NCBI RefSeq assembly: GCF_000020125.1
Contig: NC_010681.1
Span: 124,001 to 188,000, forward strand
Origin: Paraburkholderia phytofirmans PsJN
GTDB taxonomy: Bacteria > Pseudomonadota > Gammaproteobacteria > Burkholderiales > Burkholderiaceae
DNA: 64,000 bases
Direction: 5' to 3'
The notes below the pieces were generated by a model, which saw only the letters and a program-made list of their open reading frames with translations, did no database searches and had not been told where the DNA came from. How positions within the stretch are numbered: position 1 is the stretch's first letter; every line of letters begins with the position of its first letter. Positions 27,596 through 36,224 of the stretch are shown here, in pieces. A program made the translations under genes and the position numbers.

Positions 27596-28684
27596 TCACC
27601 CGATTACGGTGAACGCGCGCAGCGCGGCCTCGACCTTCATGAGCAGCATCGCAAACCAGTGCACCGTCTGGAAGCGAGCCGACGGCGGCAGTCCCTGCAC
27701 GTAGCCATGGCCGCCGCAAAGCTGCACGAGTTCCCTTGCAACGTCCAGTGCCTCAGTCGCAACGTGGTGGGCCATCGACCGTACGGACCTGATCTGCACC
27801 TGCGTCTCCTGTGCTGCGACGGACCGGAGAAATAGGCGGGTGGTATGAGCCGAGATGAGCATGTCGGCGAGCCGCGCGGCGACGAGCTGATGCGCAGCGA
27901 TCGGCCTGCGGAACGTCTGGCGGGAAGCGCTGTAGGCCAGGGCGAAGTTCACGCCCTGCTGGACCGCGCCAGAAAGCAGCGCAGCGAAGTAGATGGCTGC
28001 GTCGACAAGCCACCGCCGTACCGAATTGCCGTCGGTCCTCCCGTCATCGGGCACCACCAGACACTGCATATCGCCTGCGCATGGTGGTGCTGTGGTGTAT
28101 CGTCCGATCGAGAGTGCGCCCGGCAGGGCAACGACGGCGGAGTATGGTTCGACCCGCCGGGCAGGTAGCTTGGCGAGCACGAGCTGCGGATATCCGCCCT
28201 CCAGCCGGACCATCATTGCGTGCGAGGATGCCTGCTGGCGCAACACCCAGAAACCTGAAGCGTCGACGTCGGGTATGCCAGGCGCAATCGATGTCGTGCC
28301 GTCAAGGTAGTGCTGGATAGGCTGGTCGGGCAGCCGATCGAGTGCATCGTACTCGCGCAGCGTCATCAGTGCGGCGCTGCTGAGTGTCAGTTCGGCGGCC
28401 CGCTCGAGCGGGCCCGCCGCGAACTGTTCAACGACCAGTGCAAGGTCGTGCCGGGTGATGCCCATGCCGCCCATCTGTTCCGGCAGGATCATGGTCGCGA
28501 GGTCGAGCGTGGCGGCGAGCTGGACCGTTTCGGTCCACCGCGTGGAGTCGGGTGCGCCTCCCAGTAGCGGCTCGAGGCGCTCGCGTGCGAAGTCCCTTGC
28601 GGCCGCAACGAGCCCCTGCTGGTCACCGTCGAGCGCCCACGACACAGGTACGGGATCTGCAACAACGGATTCACGGAATGGCAT
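27596..28684 (-). CDS. Acyl-CoA dehydrogenase-like flavoprotein 1
   Basis: A 362-residue acyl-CoA-dehydrogenase-fold protein. Recognisable are LPEQMGGMGITRHDLALVVE in the N-terminal helical domain, the FAD-contact segment SRQTFRRPIAAHQLVAARLA, and the C-terminal ARELVQLCGGHGYVQGLPPS. The usual catalytic Glu after the CGG(xG) helix is not obvious: the region reads SARFQTVHWF. The middle beta domain is short. The true start is the ATG at 28684, not 28780. It probably oxidises a carrier- or CoA-bound intermediate, but with a shifted or absent base. Confidence 0.82.
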   Translation of the reverse strand: MPFRESVVADPVPVSWALDGDQQGLVAAARDFARERLEPLLGGAPDSTRWTETVQLAATLDLATMILPEQMGGMGITRHDLALVVEQFAAGPLERAAELTLSSAALMTLREYDALDRLPDQPIQHYLDGTTSIAPGIPDVDASGFWVLRQQASSHAMMVRLEGGYPQLVLAKLPARRVEPYSAVVALPGALSIGRYTTAPPCAGDMQCLVVPDDGRTDGNSVRRWLVDAAIYFAALLSGAVQQGVNFALAYSASRQTFRRPIAAHQLVAARLADMLISAHTTRLFLRSVAAQETQVQIRSVRSMAHHVATEALDVARELVQLCGGHGYVQGLPPSARFQTVHWFAMLLMKVEAALRAFTVIG

Positions 28685-28709
28685 GACGTTTCTCCGGGAT
28701 AGGGCAGTG

Positions 28710-29918
28710 TCACACGAGCATTTCGACGGGTTCCGGGTGGCTGAGGAAATGCACCGGACTTGCCGAATGGCCATAGGCACCCGACTGCTTCACCACCACG
28801 AAATCCCCGATGTGCGCTTCGGGAAGTTCAACGTCGTCCGCGAGGCGGTCGAGCGGCGTGCAGAGGCACCCGACCACGTAACACCGCTCGCGTGATATGC
28901 CGTCTGGCCGGTTGCCGATCACGACCGGAAAGTTGCGGCGCAGGACCTGGCCGAAGTTGCCGGAAGCCGCCAGATGATGATGCAGTCCGCCGTCCGTGAT
29001 GACGAATGTTCTGCCGCGCGAGACTTTCCGGTCAATGACACGGCACACATAGATGCCGGCCTCTCCTACGAGATAACGCCCGAGTTCCAGAATGGGCGTG
29101 GTTCCGGGCAGACGTTCGCAAAGCCTGGGCAGCCAGTCGTGCATCGCTTCGCAGACCACCTTCGTGTCGAGTGGTGTTTCGCCCGGAAAGTAGGGGATGC
29201 CAAAGCCGCCACCCAGGTTCACGAACCGTAGTGGTCGAGGCAGATCACTGGCGAGCCGAAGGATGAGATCCACGCTCTGGCGCTGGGCCTCGATGATGGT
29301 TGAGGCATGCAGGCACTGCGAACCCCAGAAGACGTGGAAACCGGCGAGCGCGACTTCCCGCGTTTCGAGTTCGTGCAGCAATGCCGGAATCTGGTCGACA
29401 TCCACGCCGAACGGAGCCGCACTGCCGCCCATGCGCATGCCGCTGTGGCCGACCTGAAAATCGGGATTGATGCGGATCACCACGTTCGGCTGCACGCCAA
29501 GCTCCCATCCGAGCGCGGTAACAAGGCGCAACTGGGTATCCGACTCGACGTGAACGTTGACGCCGCTGGCGACCGCGCGGCGCAGGTCGTCGTGAGACTT
29601 GCCTGGCCCGGCAAAGCCGATTGAGTCGGGAGTGGCACCGGCATCGAGTGCCAGCGCCATCTCCTGCGCGGAGGCAACATCGAACCCGTCGACCCGTTGG
29701 GCCAGGTAGTGGATCACGGCGGGCATCGGGTTCGCCTTGATCGAGTAGTGCAGCTGCATGGCGGAGGGCAGCAGGCTGCGCAATTCCCGCACACGGGTGT
29801 CGATCGCCGAGCGGTCGTACGCGAAAAAGGGTGTCTGGCCGGCACGGTCGGCCAGCTGGCGCACGTCGATACCATTGAACTGCAGCCCGGGTGGGCGCTG
29901 GAGGAAAGTCAGGCTCAT
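28710..29918 (-). CDS. PLP-dependent decarboxylase, DAP/ornithine type (exosortase-A-associated subfamily)
   Basis: A 402-residue fold-type III decarboxylase. The PLP lysine is Lys61 in LHYSIKANPMPA; the phosphate-binding glycine run is FVNLGGGFGIPYF; GRYLVGEAGIYV and the active-site Cys region VVGCLCTPLDRLADD follow. The pattern matches the subfamily paired with an AMP-forming acyl ligase and a carrier protein in exosortase-A regions, a pairing repeated here: its start overlaps the ligase stop by ATGA. The likely chemistry is removal of a carboxylate from an amino acid or its thioester; the substrate is unknown. Confidence 0.88.
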   Translation of the reverse strand: MSLTFLQRPPGLQFNGIDVRQLADRAGQTPFFAYDRSAIDTRVRELRSLLPSAMQLHYSIKANPMPAVIHYLAQRVDGFDVASAQEMALALDAGATPDSIGFAGPGKSHDDLRRAVASGVNVHVESDTQLRLVTALGWELGVQPNVVIRINPDFQVGHSGMRMGGSAAPFGVDVDQIPALLHELETREVALAGFHVFWGSQCLHASTIIEAQRQSVDLILRLASDLPRPLRFVNLGGGFGIPYFPGETPLDTKVVCEAMHDWLPRLCERLPGTTPILELGRYLVGEAGIYVCRVIDRKVSRGRTFVITDGGLHHHLAASGNFGQVLRRNFPVVIGNRPDGISRERCYVVGCLCTPLDRLADDVELPEAHIGDFVVVKQSGAYGHSASPVHFLSHPEPVEMLV

Positions 29919-31534
29919 GATGTCCGCTCCCCTGAACGACCCGTCAGCGAGGCGGCCCCGCACGACGCAACCCCGCTGCGGAGCGCTGCCCTGTCGAATT
30001 TCCCGTTGGGATTGCGCGGCATATCCCGATAACTCACGATATGCCGGGGAACCATGTAGCGTGGAAGACGCTGCATGCACCAGTCGCGCAGCCCATCGAC
30101 ATCCGCATCACCGGCGAGGACGACAAATAGCGCCACGGCTTCGCCGAGCTCGTCATCCGGCACACCGAGCGCTACGGCTTCCACGACGAGGCCACTTGCA
30201 TGTACCGTTTCCTCGATCTCCTCAGGACTGATCCGGTAGCCGGAACTCTTGATCTGGGCGTCGTTGCGAGCGATGAAATAGAGAAAGCCTTCACTGTCGT
30301 ATCGCACAAGGTCCCCGGACCACACCGCGATGTCACGCGGCGTGCCGCCAGGTTTCGCCTCAGGCGAAGGGCGGTAGCGCTGTGCGGTGCGCGCTGCGTC
30401 GTTCCAGTAGCCGAGCGTGACGCACGCGCCCACATGGACCAGTTCGCCCGGTTCGTCGGGAGCGCACGTCGTACCGTCTTCACGGACCACCAGGACGCGC
30501 GCATTGGGCACGGCCTTGCCAATCGAATCCGGCCGATGGTCAACCTCGGCCGGGTCGAGGAACGTGGAGCGGAACGCCTCCGTCAGCCCGTACATGAGGA
30601 AGGGGGTGGCGCGCGGAAACAGCGCCCTCAGCTTCTGCAGGACGGGTAGCGGAAGGCGTCCCCCGGTATTCGCGAAATAGCGCAGATTGTTGCGCGCCGC
30701 GTCGGGCCAGTTTGCTGCTGTAAGCTGCATCCACAGGGGCGGCACACCCGTGATCGCTGTGATGCGCTCCCGCACGCACGCAAGGACGGCGTCGTGCGCC
30801 GTGAGATAGTTCAGCAGCACCGCTGTCGCGCCTGCCGACCAGGCCGAGGTCAGCTGGCTAAGGCCCGCATCGAAGCTGAGTGGCAGGACGGCGAGAATGC
30901 GGTCCGACGGACCGTGCCGCAGGTACTCAGCGACGCTCCAGGCGCCTTCAAGCAGGTTCCGGTGGCTGAGCATCACGCCCTTGGGCAAACCGGTCGAGCC
31001 GGAGGTATAGAGAAGGGCCGCAAGGTCAGTATCGATACAGGCGGCACCCGCAGACGGGATGGACGCGTCGTCGGGCCGGGTGATGCACAGGTCTCGCCAG
31101 CGGTGGAGCCTCACCGAGCCCGACAGCACAGAAGGCCCCGGGTCCGGTTCATCCACGATGATCACGTCGACCACAGGCGCAACGCCCTCCGCGGTCAGGG
31201 AACGGGCGCGCAATGCGGAGGTGACGAGGCACCGGGCGCCGCTGTCCCGAAGCACGTGGGCCACCTGGCCCGGTTTCAGGAGTGGATTCACCGGAACGAA
31301 AACGCATGCTGCGGCACTCGCGCCGAGCATCGACACAACGGTCTCAATTCGCTTGTCGAGGAGGACGGCGACGCGTTCGCCCGGAGCCACGCCGAGGGAT
31401 GAGAGGGCCTGCCCGAACGCATGGCTGTGCTGCATCAGCTGGCGGTAGGTGAGGCGGACATCGCCACAGACGAGCGATTGCGCGTCGGGTGTGCGGCGAG
31501 CGGCCGACTGGACGAGATCAAGGAGATTTCTCAT
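29915..31534 (-). CDS. AMP-forming acyl-CoA/acyl-ACP ligase (exosortase-A-associated type)
   Basis: A 539-residue ANL-superfamily adenylating enzyme: P-loop LLYTSGSTGLPKGVMLSHRN, A5-type MYGLTEAFRST, the WSGDLVRYDSEGFLYFIARN core, the hinge YRISPEEIEETV and the C-terminal catalytic Lys in NPNGKFDRAAL. The start MRNLLDLVQSAARRTPDAQS is family-like. It is followed with four-base overlap by the PLP decarboxylase and preceded by an ACP two genes back, so loading of an amino or carboxylic acid onto that ACP is the natural inference, as in PigI-type systems. Confidence 0.9.
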   Translation of the reverse strand: MRNLLDLVQSAARRTPDAQSLVCGDVRLTYRQLMQHSHAFGQALSSLGVAPGERVAVLLDKRIETVVSMLGASAAACVFVPVNPLLKPGQVAHVLRDSGARCLVTSALRARSLTAEGVAPVVDVIIVDEPDPGPSVLSGSVRLHRWRDLCITRPDDASIPSAGAACIDTDLAALLYTSGSTGLPKGVMLSHRNLLEGAWSVAEYLRHGPSDRILAVLPLSFDAGLSQLTSAWSAGATAVLLNYLTAHDAVLACVRERITAITGVPPLWMQLTAANWPDAARNNLRYFANTGGRLPLPVLQKLRALFPRATPFLMYGLTEAFRSTFLDPAEVDHRPDSIGKAVPNARVLVVREDGTTCAPDEPGELVHVGACVTLGYWNDAARTAQRYRPSPEAKPGGTPRDIAVWSGDLVRYDSEGFLYFIARNDAQIKSSGYRISPEEIEETVHASGLVVEAVALGVPDDELGEAVALFVVLAGDADVDGLRDWCMQRLPRYMVPRHIVSYRDMPRNPNGKFDRAALRSGVASCGAASLTGRSGERTS

Positions 31535-31559
31535 GGCTGGATAGCGGTCAGGTTCAGGA

Positions 31560-32507
31560 TCAGTGGCGGATCACCATGGCGCCAAAGCAGCCAGCAAGTC
31601 CGCTGGAGAACAGCAGGGAACAGGAGCCCGGTTGCCCGTGCGGCGCGGTGTGGAAGTTGATGAACGGATCCGCGCCGAACACGTGCCCATGGCGTGAGAA
31701 ATTGGCCATGTAAAGGCGCTCCTGTGGTACGGACAGCATGGTCATGAGGCGCGACCAGCCAGGCAGGTTCACGTGGTGAGGCAGGACATGGACAAGTTCA
31801 TTGCCCGTGACGCCAGCCTGTCGCAGCGCCGCACGCATCGTGGCGAATGCCGACCAGTAGTAACGGTCGTCTGGCACGGGCTGCAGGTCGTCGTCGGTGC
31901 CGCGGAAGTAGCGCCCGTCGGTATAAAGGTGCAGTCCCACGATGTCGTTGTGGCCGCCGCCGCGCTCCAGCAGGAGCGCGCATGCGCCGTCGCTGTGTAG
32001 TGCGAGATCCTGGATGGCGCGCAGATGGTCGCAGCCTGAACCCATCACGTCCGCGCAGACGACAATCGCCCGCTGGATCGGGCGCCCCGCGAGGGTGAGC
32101 ACGCGCAGCACGCGGATGGCGGCCATCGGCGAGACGCAGTTCTGCTGCATCACCGAGAACGCGAGTGCGCGGTCCAGTCCCATATGGGACTGGACGAAGG
32201 CTGCCGTGCCGGCAGGCGGTGCCATGACGCTGCTCTGGATGGTGTGCGTGTAGATCAGGGAATCGATACTTGCCGGTGTCGTGCCCGTATCTTCAAGCAG
32301 GGCGGCAACCGCTTCGCAAGCGAATGTGACGGGAGAAGCCGCTGCGGCGTCGTGGAACTGCTGCACACCGTTCTTCAGCAGTCCCGTCGCGCGGGCCTCG
32401 GGCAATCCGCAGCGACGAGCCCAGGTGTTCGCATCGACCGACCGGGCCGGAACGCTGAATGCGATACCGGACAGCGACAGCACGGAACGGGTTGAGGGCG
32501 CAGGCAT
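31560..32507 (-). CDS. FabH-fold condensing enzyme B, Cys-bearing subunit
   Basis: A 315-residue paralog of the enzyme at 24981-25907. Nucleophile Cys124 in VMQQNCVSPMAA, catalytic His244 in LPHHVNLPGW, and His275 in SRHGHVFGAD where FabH has Asn. It ends with the glycine motif SSGLAGCFGA. The ATG at 32507 is two bases after the stop of its partner gene; a long upstream extension to 32897 runs through that gene and is rejected. The same gene order (Gly subunit, then Cys subunit) as pair A points to duplication of a two-gene unit. Confidence 0.86.
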   Translation of the reverse strand: MPAPSTRSVLSLSGIAFSVPARSVDANTWARRCGLPEARATGLLKNGVQQFHDAAAASPVTFACEAVAALLEDTGTTPASIDSLIYTHTIQSSVMAPPAGTAAFVQSHMGLDRALAFSVMQQNCVSPMAAIRVLRVLTLAGRPIQRAIVVCADVMGSGCDHLRAIQDLALHSDGACALLLERGGGHNDIVGLHLYTDGRYFRGTDDDLQPVPDDRYYWSAFATMRAALRQAGVTGNELVHVLPHHVNLPGWSRLMTMLSVPQERLYMANFSRHGHVFGADPFINFHTAPHGQPGSCSLLFSSGLAGCFGAMVIRH

Positions 32508-32509
32508 CG

Positions 32510-33532
32510 CTAGCTCCCGCAGTATTGAAGGATCGCGCAGGCAGCCTGCGCCTGGAGGCCGGTCGCCCACAGCAGGATGCGTTGCCCATCCGTCGGAGCA
32601 ACCGACCGCAGCAATACGTGGAGCTGCGCCAGCGCGTCTGCGGCACATAGATACCCGATGTCGCGCGGTTCGGGGTACCACATCCGCCAGACAGGAAGCC
32701 CGGCATCTGCACTGACGTCGCATGCCAGGGTGGTATTGATGCGCGGGGGCACTACCCAGTTGATTTCCGCGGGGTTCAGGCCTGCCTGCGTGCACGTCCG
32801 CCCGATGACTTCGACCAGGACTGTTTCGTCGACACAGACATCGAGGAACGAAAATGGGAGGCCGGGCGTATCGACGTTGACAGTGAGCACGCGCCATCCG
32901 GGCCCCACCTGCCGCGTGACCAGCGCGGCGGCTGCACCGTCACCCAATGCGGTGAGCGCGCCGACCTGCCTGGAGAACGGTGGCAGCCAGCGTTCAGCGC
33001 CGACGATCAGTGCGCTGCGCATGCGCTCGTCGCTGGCCATCATGTCGGACACCATCTGCAGCGCAAGAAAGAAAGAGACACCCTGCAGCTGTCCAATTGC
33101 GAACGGCACACCTGTCGATCCCAGCTCGCTGTGCAGCCGCCCCGCGCACGATAGCGCGAGGTCGTCCTCAAAACTTGTCGCACAGACGATGAGCTGGTCC
33201 GGCGGGAGGTTGTCCTTCCCGGGAGACCGGCGCATGGTTTCCCTTGCGACCATTGATGCCATTTCCGAGAGCAGGAGGCGTGACTCGCAGGCGACGTACT
33301 CCGGCATCGCGGTGCCCGGCGGGCTTGCCGAATGATGGACGGAGCCCGGAACCACCTCAGGGCGCCAGCGCAGCGTATCGGCATAGACTGACCGCATGAT
33401 GGCTTCGCGCGCGGATGAAGGGGGGGCCGGATGCTGTAGCGCAACGTTGGCCCGCACGCGCGCTGCCGGAACATACCGCGCCGTGGTCGCTATGCAGGGC
33501 CGCTGGCGAACGGGGTCAGTCGCGGGGGACAT
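32510..33532 (-). CDS. FabH-fold partner protein B, nucleophile replaced by Gly
   Basis: A 340-residue KAS III-like protein with IGQLQGVSFF at the active-site elbow (Gly151 for Cys) and NWVVPPRINTT where the PH of the catalytic His should be, so both catalytic residues are gone. The DGAAAALV and C-terminal WATGLQAQAACAIL segments keep the fold. It overlaps the ACP stop by 17 bases and is followed by its catalytic partner after two. This is the second non-catalytic/catalytic pair in the operon. Confidence 0.82.
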   Translation of the reverse strand: MSPATDPVRQRPCIATTARYVPAARVRANVALQHPAPPSSAREAIMRSVYADTLRWRPEVVPGSVHHSASPPGTAMPEYVACESRLLLSEMASMVARETMRRSPGKDNLPPDQLIVCATSFEDDLALSCAGRLHSELGSTGVPFAIGQLQGVSFFLALQMVSDMMASDERMRSALIVGAERWLPPFSRQVGALTALGDGAAAALVTRQVGPGWRVLTVNVDTPGLPFSFLDVCVDETVLVEVIGRTCTQAGLNPAEINWVVPPRINTTLACDVSADAGLPVWRMWYPEPRDIGYLCAADALAQLHVLLRSVAPTDGQRILLWATGLQAQAACAILQYCGS

Positions 33533-33794
33533 GGGATTCCACGAAGTCGACGAGGTTGCTGAAGCGCATGAACAGATCGGCAGACAGGTCCTCAGGCGCG
33601 AGCGTGAAGCCGAAACGTTCCTCGAGCTGAAGCAGCAGGTCTGTCATGTTCATGGAGTCGACACCGACGTCGAACAGGTTGGTGTCGTCTGCGATCAGGT
33701 CTGCAGCCACGGTGCTGCCGATGGCCGATACCAGGCACGACCGGATCGTGGCGGCGATTTCCTCGCGTCTGGGGCTGTGCGTGTCATGCGTCAT
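33516..33794 (-). CDS. Acyl carrier protein
   Basis: A 92-residue carrier protein with the phosphopantetheine site FDVGVDSMNMTDLLLQLEER; Ser is the attachment point. An acidic helix II follows as expected for ACPs. The ATG at 33794 follows a GGAGACATCCC ribosome site; the frame itself extends upstream into the flavoprotein gene. It overlaps genes on both sides (11 and 17 bases). As the only carrier protein in the operon it probably shuttles the intermediate between ligase, flavoproteins and condensing enzymes. Confidence 0.9.
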   Translation of the reverse strand: MTHDTHSPRREEIAATIRSCLVSAIGSTVAADLIADDTNLFDVGVDSMNMTDLLLQLEERFGFTLAPEDLSADLFMRFSNLVDFVESHVPRD

Positions 33795-35094
33795 GGGATG
33801 TCTCCTGCCCGGGCTGGCGTACGTTGGCGATGTCAGGGGATGAGTCGGACGCGGTGGTGTCGCGGGAGGGAGGCTCCGTGATGTCCCACGAACTTGGCGT
33901 CGATCGCAGCGCGGCCCGCGCAATCATGAGTCGCTGCAGGTCGCCGGTGCCTTCCATGATGTCGAAGGCCCTGGCGTCCCGGTAAGCCTGCTCGAGTGAC
34001 GGACAGGCGGTGATGCCGTCGATACCGGCGAGGTCCATTGCGGCGCGCGTCACCCGCGCGGCCACGCGCGAGGCAAACGCCTTGGTCATAGACGAATCCA
34101 TGGGCGTCACGATGCCGCGATCCGTCTTCCAGGCCGTGCAGTGACAGAGCAGCCAGGCGGCCGTGATCTGGCGGTCGATGTCGAGCAGCGTCGCTGCCAC
34201 GCCTGCCACGTGCTGATGCCTGTCCACGGGTGTTCCACCCCCATCGAGCCAGGCGGCGAGGTCCGCGCGCACCCGCCGGCAGGTACCGACCATGACGGCG
34301 GAAAGCAGTGGCCGGAAGTAGTCCCAGGATCGCTGCGCACCCGAGAAGGCGTCGTCGAGCGGCTTCTCGTCGCCGCGGACAAGAAGCGCATCGTCGGGTA
34401 CCTCGCAGTCGGCATAGGAGAGCACGGCAAGCTGGGTTGCGCGCAGGCCGGCCATCCGCTCGATGCGCGAAACCGTGAATCCGGGTGTATTGCAGTCCAC
34501 GAGGAACGCGCGGATACCGTAGCGGCCCATCTGCCGGTTGATCGTGGCAAACGTGATCACGCAACCGGCGCGTGCGCCGTTTGTGATAAAGCACTTGGTG
34601 CCATTCAGGGCCCAGCCTCGGCTGGTTTTCCGCGCGGTTGTACGCATGGCAGTCGCGTCGGAGCCACAGTCAGGTTCGGTGATGGCGAAGGCGCCCCAGC
34701 GTGGCGTGCCGGACTGGAACCCCTGGAAGAACCGGGCCTGCTGTCTGGCGGATGCGAGCGCAACGACCGGTGGCATGGCGAGTCCCGGGCCGGGCAACGC
34801 CAGCGCAAGGCTCGCGTCGGCCTCCCCGAGGCAGGCCATCAGCGTTGCCTGCGCCACGAGGGACTGCAGGGCCGGGCAGCCGCCGTACCGGGTGGGCACG
34901 AGGTTCATGTTCAGGGCGGATACGTCGTCCGGGCGCCAGGGAGGACCGGCGATGTCACCGGTCACGTCTGATTCGAGGCTGACTGCCCGCATTCGCCGCG
35001 CGAGCAGTCCGAGATCGAGCCCGCGATCGGCGAGCGCGGTACCGATATCATCGATGGTGTGAGCCTGCTGCAGCGTCTGTTGATACTGGGCCAT
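33784..35094 (-). CDS. Acyl-CoA dehydrogenase-like flavoprotein 2
   Basis: A 436-residue acyl-CoA dehydrogenase. It has the FAD signature WGAFAITEPDCGSDATAMRT, NGTKCFITNGARAG, and the C-terminal AFDIMEGTGDLQRLMIAR with the Glu expected as catalytic base, so it should be active. The ATG at 35094 opens the protein; it is the first gene of the minus-strand operon, facing the GntR gene across 239 bases. In carrier-protein pathways such enzymes oxidise prolyl- or acyl-ACP; whether it does so here is inference. Confidence 0.9.
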   Translation of the reverse strand: MAQYQQTLQQAHTIDDIGTALADRGLDLGLLARRMRAVSLESDVTGDIAGPPWRPDDVSALNMNLVPTRYGGCPALQSLVAQATLMACLGEADASLALALPGPGLAMPPVVALASARQQARFFQGFQSGTPRWGAFAITEPDCGSDATAMRTTARKTSRGWALNGTKCFITNGARAGCVITFATINRQMGRYGIRAFLVDCNTPGFTVSRIERMAGLRATQLAVLSYADCEVPDDALLVRGDEKPLDDAFSGAQRSWDYFRPLLSAVMVGTCRRVRADLAAWLDGGGTPVDRHQHVAGVAATLLDIDRQITAAWLLCHCTAWKTDRGIVTPMDSSMTKAFASRVAARVTRAAMDLAGIDGITACPSLEQAYRDARAFDIMEGTGDLQRLMIARAALRSTPSSWDITEPPSRDTTASDSSPDIANVRQPGQETSHDA

Positions 35095-35212
35095 GACATG
35101 TCCCCCGGGCTGGGCGCATCTGCGCCCGGGACCGATATTCACGCTTACCCACGGACAAGGTTCACGTGTCGTATGGCCAGAGCGTAGGCATCAAGGCCCG
35201 GGTTCGTCACCT

Positions 35213-35238
35213 CCAAACATTAGGAGGGTGTTGTTTGG
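35213..35238. promoter_or_regulatory. Inverted repeat in the divergent GntR/operon control region
   Basis: CCAAAC-N14-GTTTGG is a perfect six-base inverted repeat 119 nt upstream of the first biosynthetic gene and about 96 nt before the GntR gene. Its interior carries the TTAGGAGGGTGT motif (35220-35231) also found upstream of luxI. It is a candidate binding site for the neighbouring GntR protein or the LuxR system. Confidence 0.45.
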
Positions 35239-35333
35239 TTGCAGTCGCGGGGACGTCACGGCGGTCACGCTACGGCAGATGTCCGATAATGACGTTCAGA
35301 CCAGAGAATGATCGGCAACTACGGGTGTGACGT

Positions 35334-36170
35334 ATGGCAGCGCGAAAACAGACGACCGAGAAAGAACCGTTGCTTCAGCCAGACAACAAGGGACCGCGCA
35401 CGACCAAGCGGGGAGATCAGGTGGCCGAGCTCATCAAGAGCTGGATTACCGACGGAAAGCTGCGCCCTGGCATGCGATTGAACAAGGAGGCGGAGCTTCA
35501 GGAAATGTTCAGCGTCAGTCGCGGGTCCATGCGCGAGGCTCTCAAGTCCCTGGAGGTGCAGGGGCTGGTGCGTCTGAGTACCGGGCCCGATGGCGGAGCG
35601 ACGATTACGCGGGTGCCGCTCGCCCGCGCATTCCAGTCGCTACAGAACTACCTGTTTTTCGAGAGCATCAGTCTTGAGGACATTTATGCTGTGCGACGTG
35701 TGCTTGAACCGCTACTTGCGGCGGGAGCGGTGGAGCATCTGACTGACGCGGATCTGGAAGCGCTCGAGTGCAGCGTGGAGGTATGCGAGCCATTTGCCGC
35801 GAGTCACGAGCGCGCGCTCGATCAGCGACAGGAGGACATCCGTTTCCACGATGTGCTGGCCCGGGCGAACCCGAACGCATTCCTCCGGCTCAGCTGTCAG
35901 ATTATCAATCAGATGCTGCATAGCCTGGTGATCGTTGCGGGCAATGTGACGCGAGACGATTACCAGGCGTTTGGCCGGCAGACCGTGGTCGCGCACCGCG
36001 CGATCCTGGATGCGGCAAGGCGCCGCGACACAGCGGCGGTGGAAAGTCTCATGGCGGCCCACATGGAGGAGGCGGAAGCGCAGCTTCGCAAGGTGCACGC
36101 CGCCTTGCGTCAAAAGCTGGTGCTGGATTCGGACGTCGGGCTGCGCACAGGAAGGAAAGGTGGTTCGTGA
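35334..36170 (+). CDS. FCD-type GntR (FadR subfamily) transcriptional regulator
   Basis: A 278-residue regulator: N-terminal winged helix (DQVAELIKSWITDGKLRPGM, then FSVSRGSMREALKSLEVQGL) and a C-terminal all-helical FCD ligand domain with metal-ligand candidates in DIRFHDVLARANPN and the VVAHRAILDAARRRD helix. It is divergent from the biosynthetic operon and next to the amidase/transport module, so it could control either. Such regulators usually bind a carboxylic acid metabolite. It starts with ATG at 35334; the C-terminal 20 residues are disordered-looking. Confidence 0.9.
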   Translation: MAARKQTTEKEPLLQPDNKGPRTTKRGDQVAELIKSWITDGKLRPGMRLNKEAELQEMFSVSRGSMREALKSLEVQGLVRLSTGPDGGATITRVPLARAFQSLQNYLFFESISLEDIYAVRRVLEPLLAAGAVEHLTDADLEALECSVEVCEPFAASHERALDQRQEDIRFHDVLARANPNAFLRLSCQIINQMLHSLVIVAGNVTRDDYQAFGRQTVVAHRAILDAARRRDTAAVESLMAAHMEEAEAQLRKVHAALRQKLVLDSDVGLRTGRKGGS

Positions 36171-36224
36171 CCTGGCGTTCGGTCCGCGTTCTGCAGATCC
36201 AGGCGTCTTTCCTGATAGCTAGTC

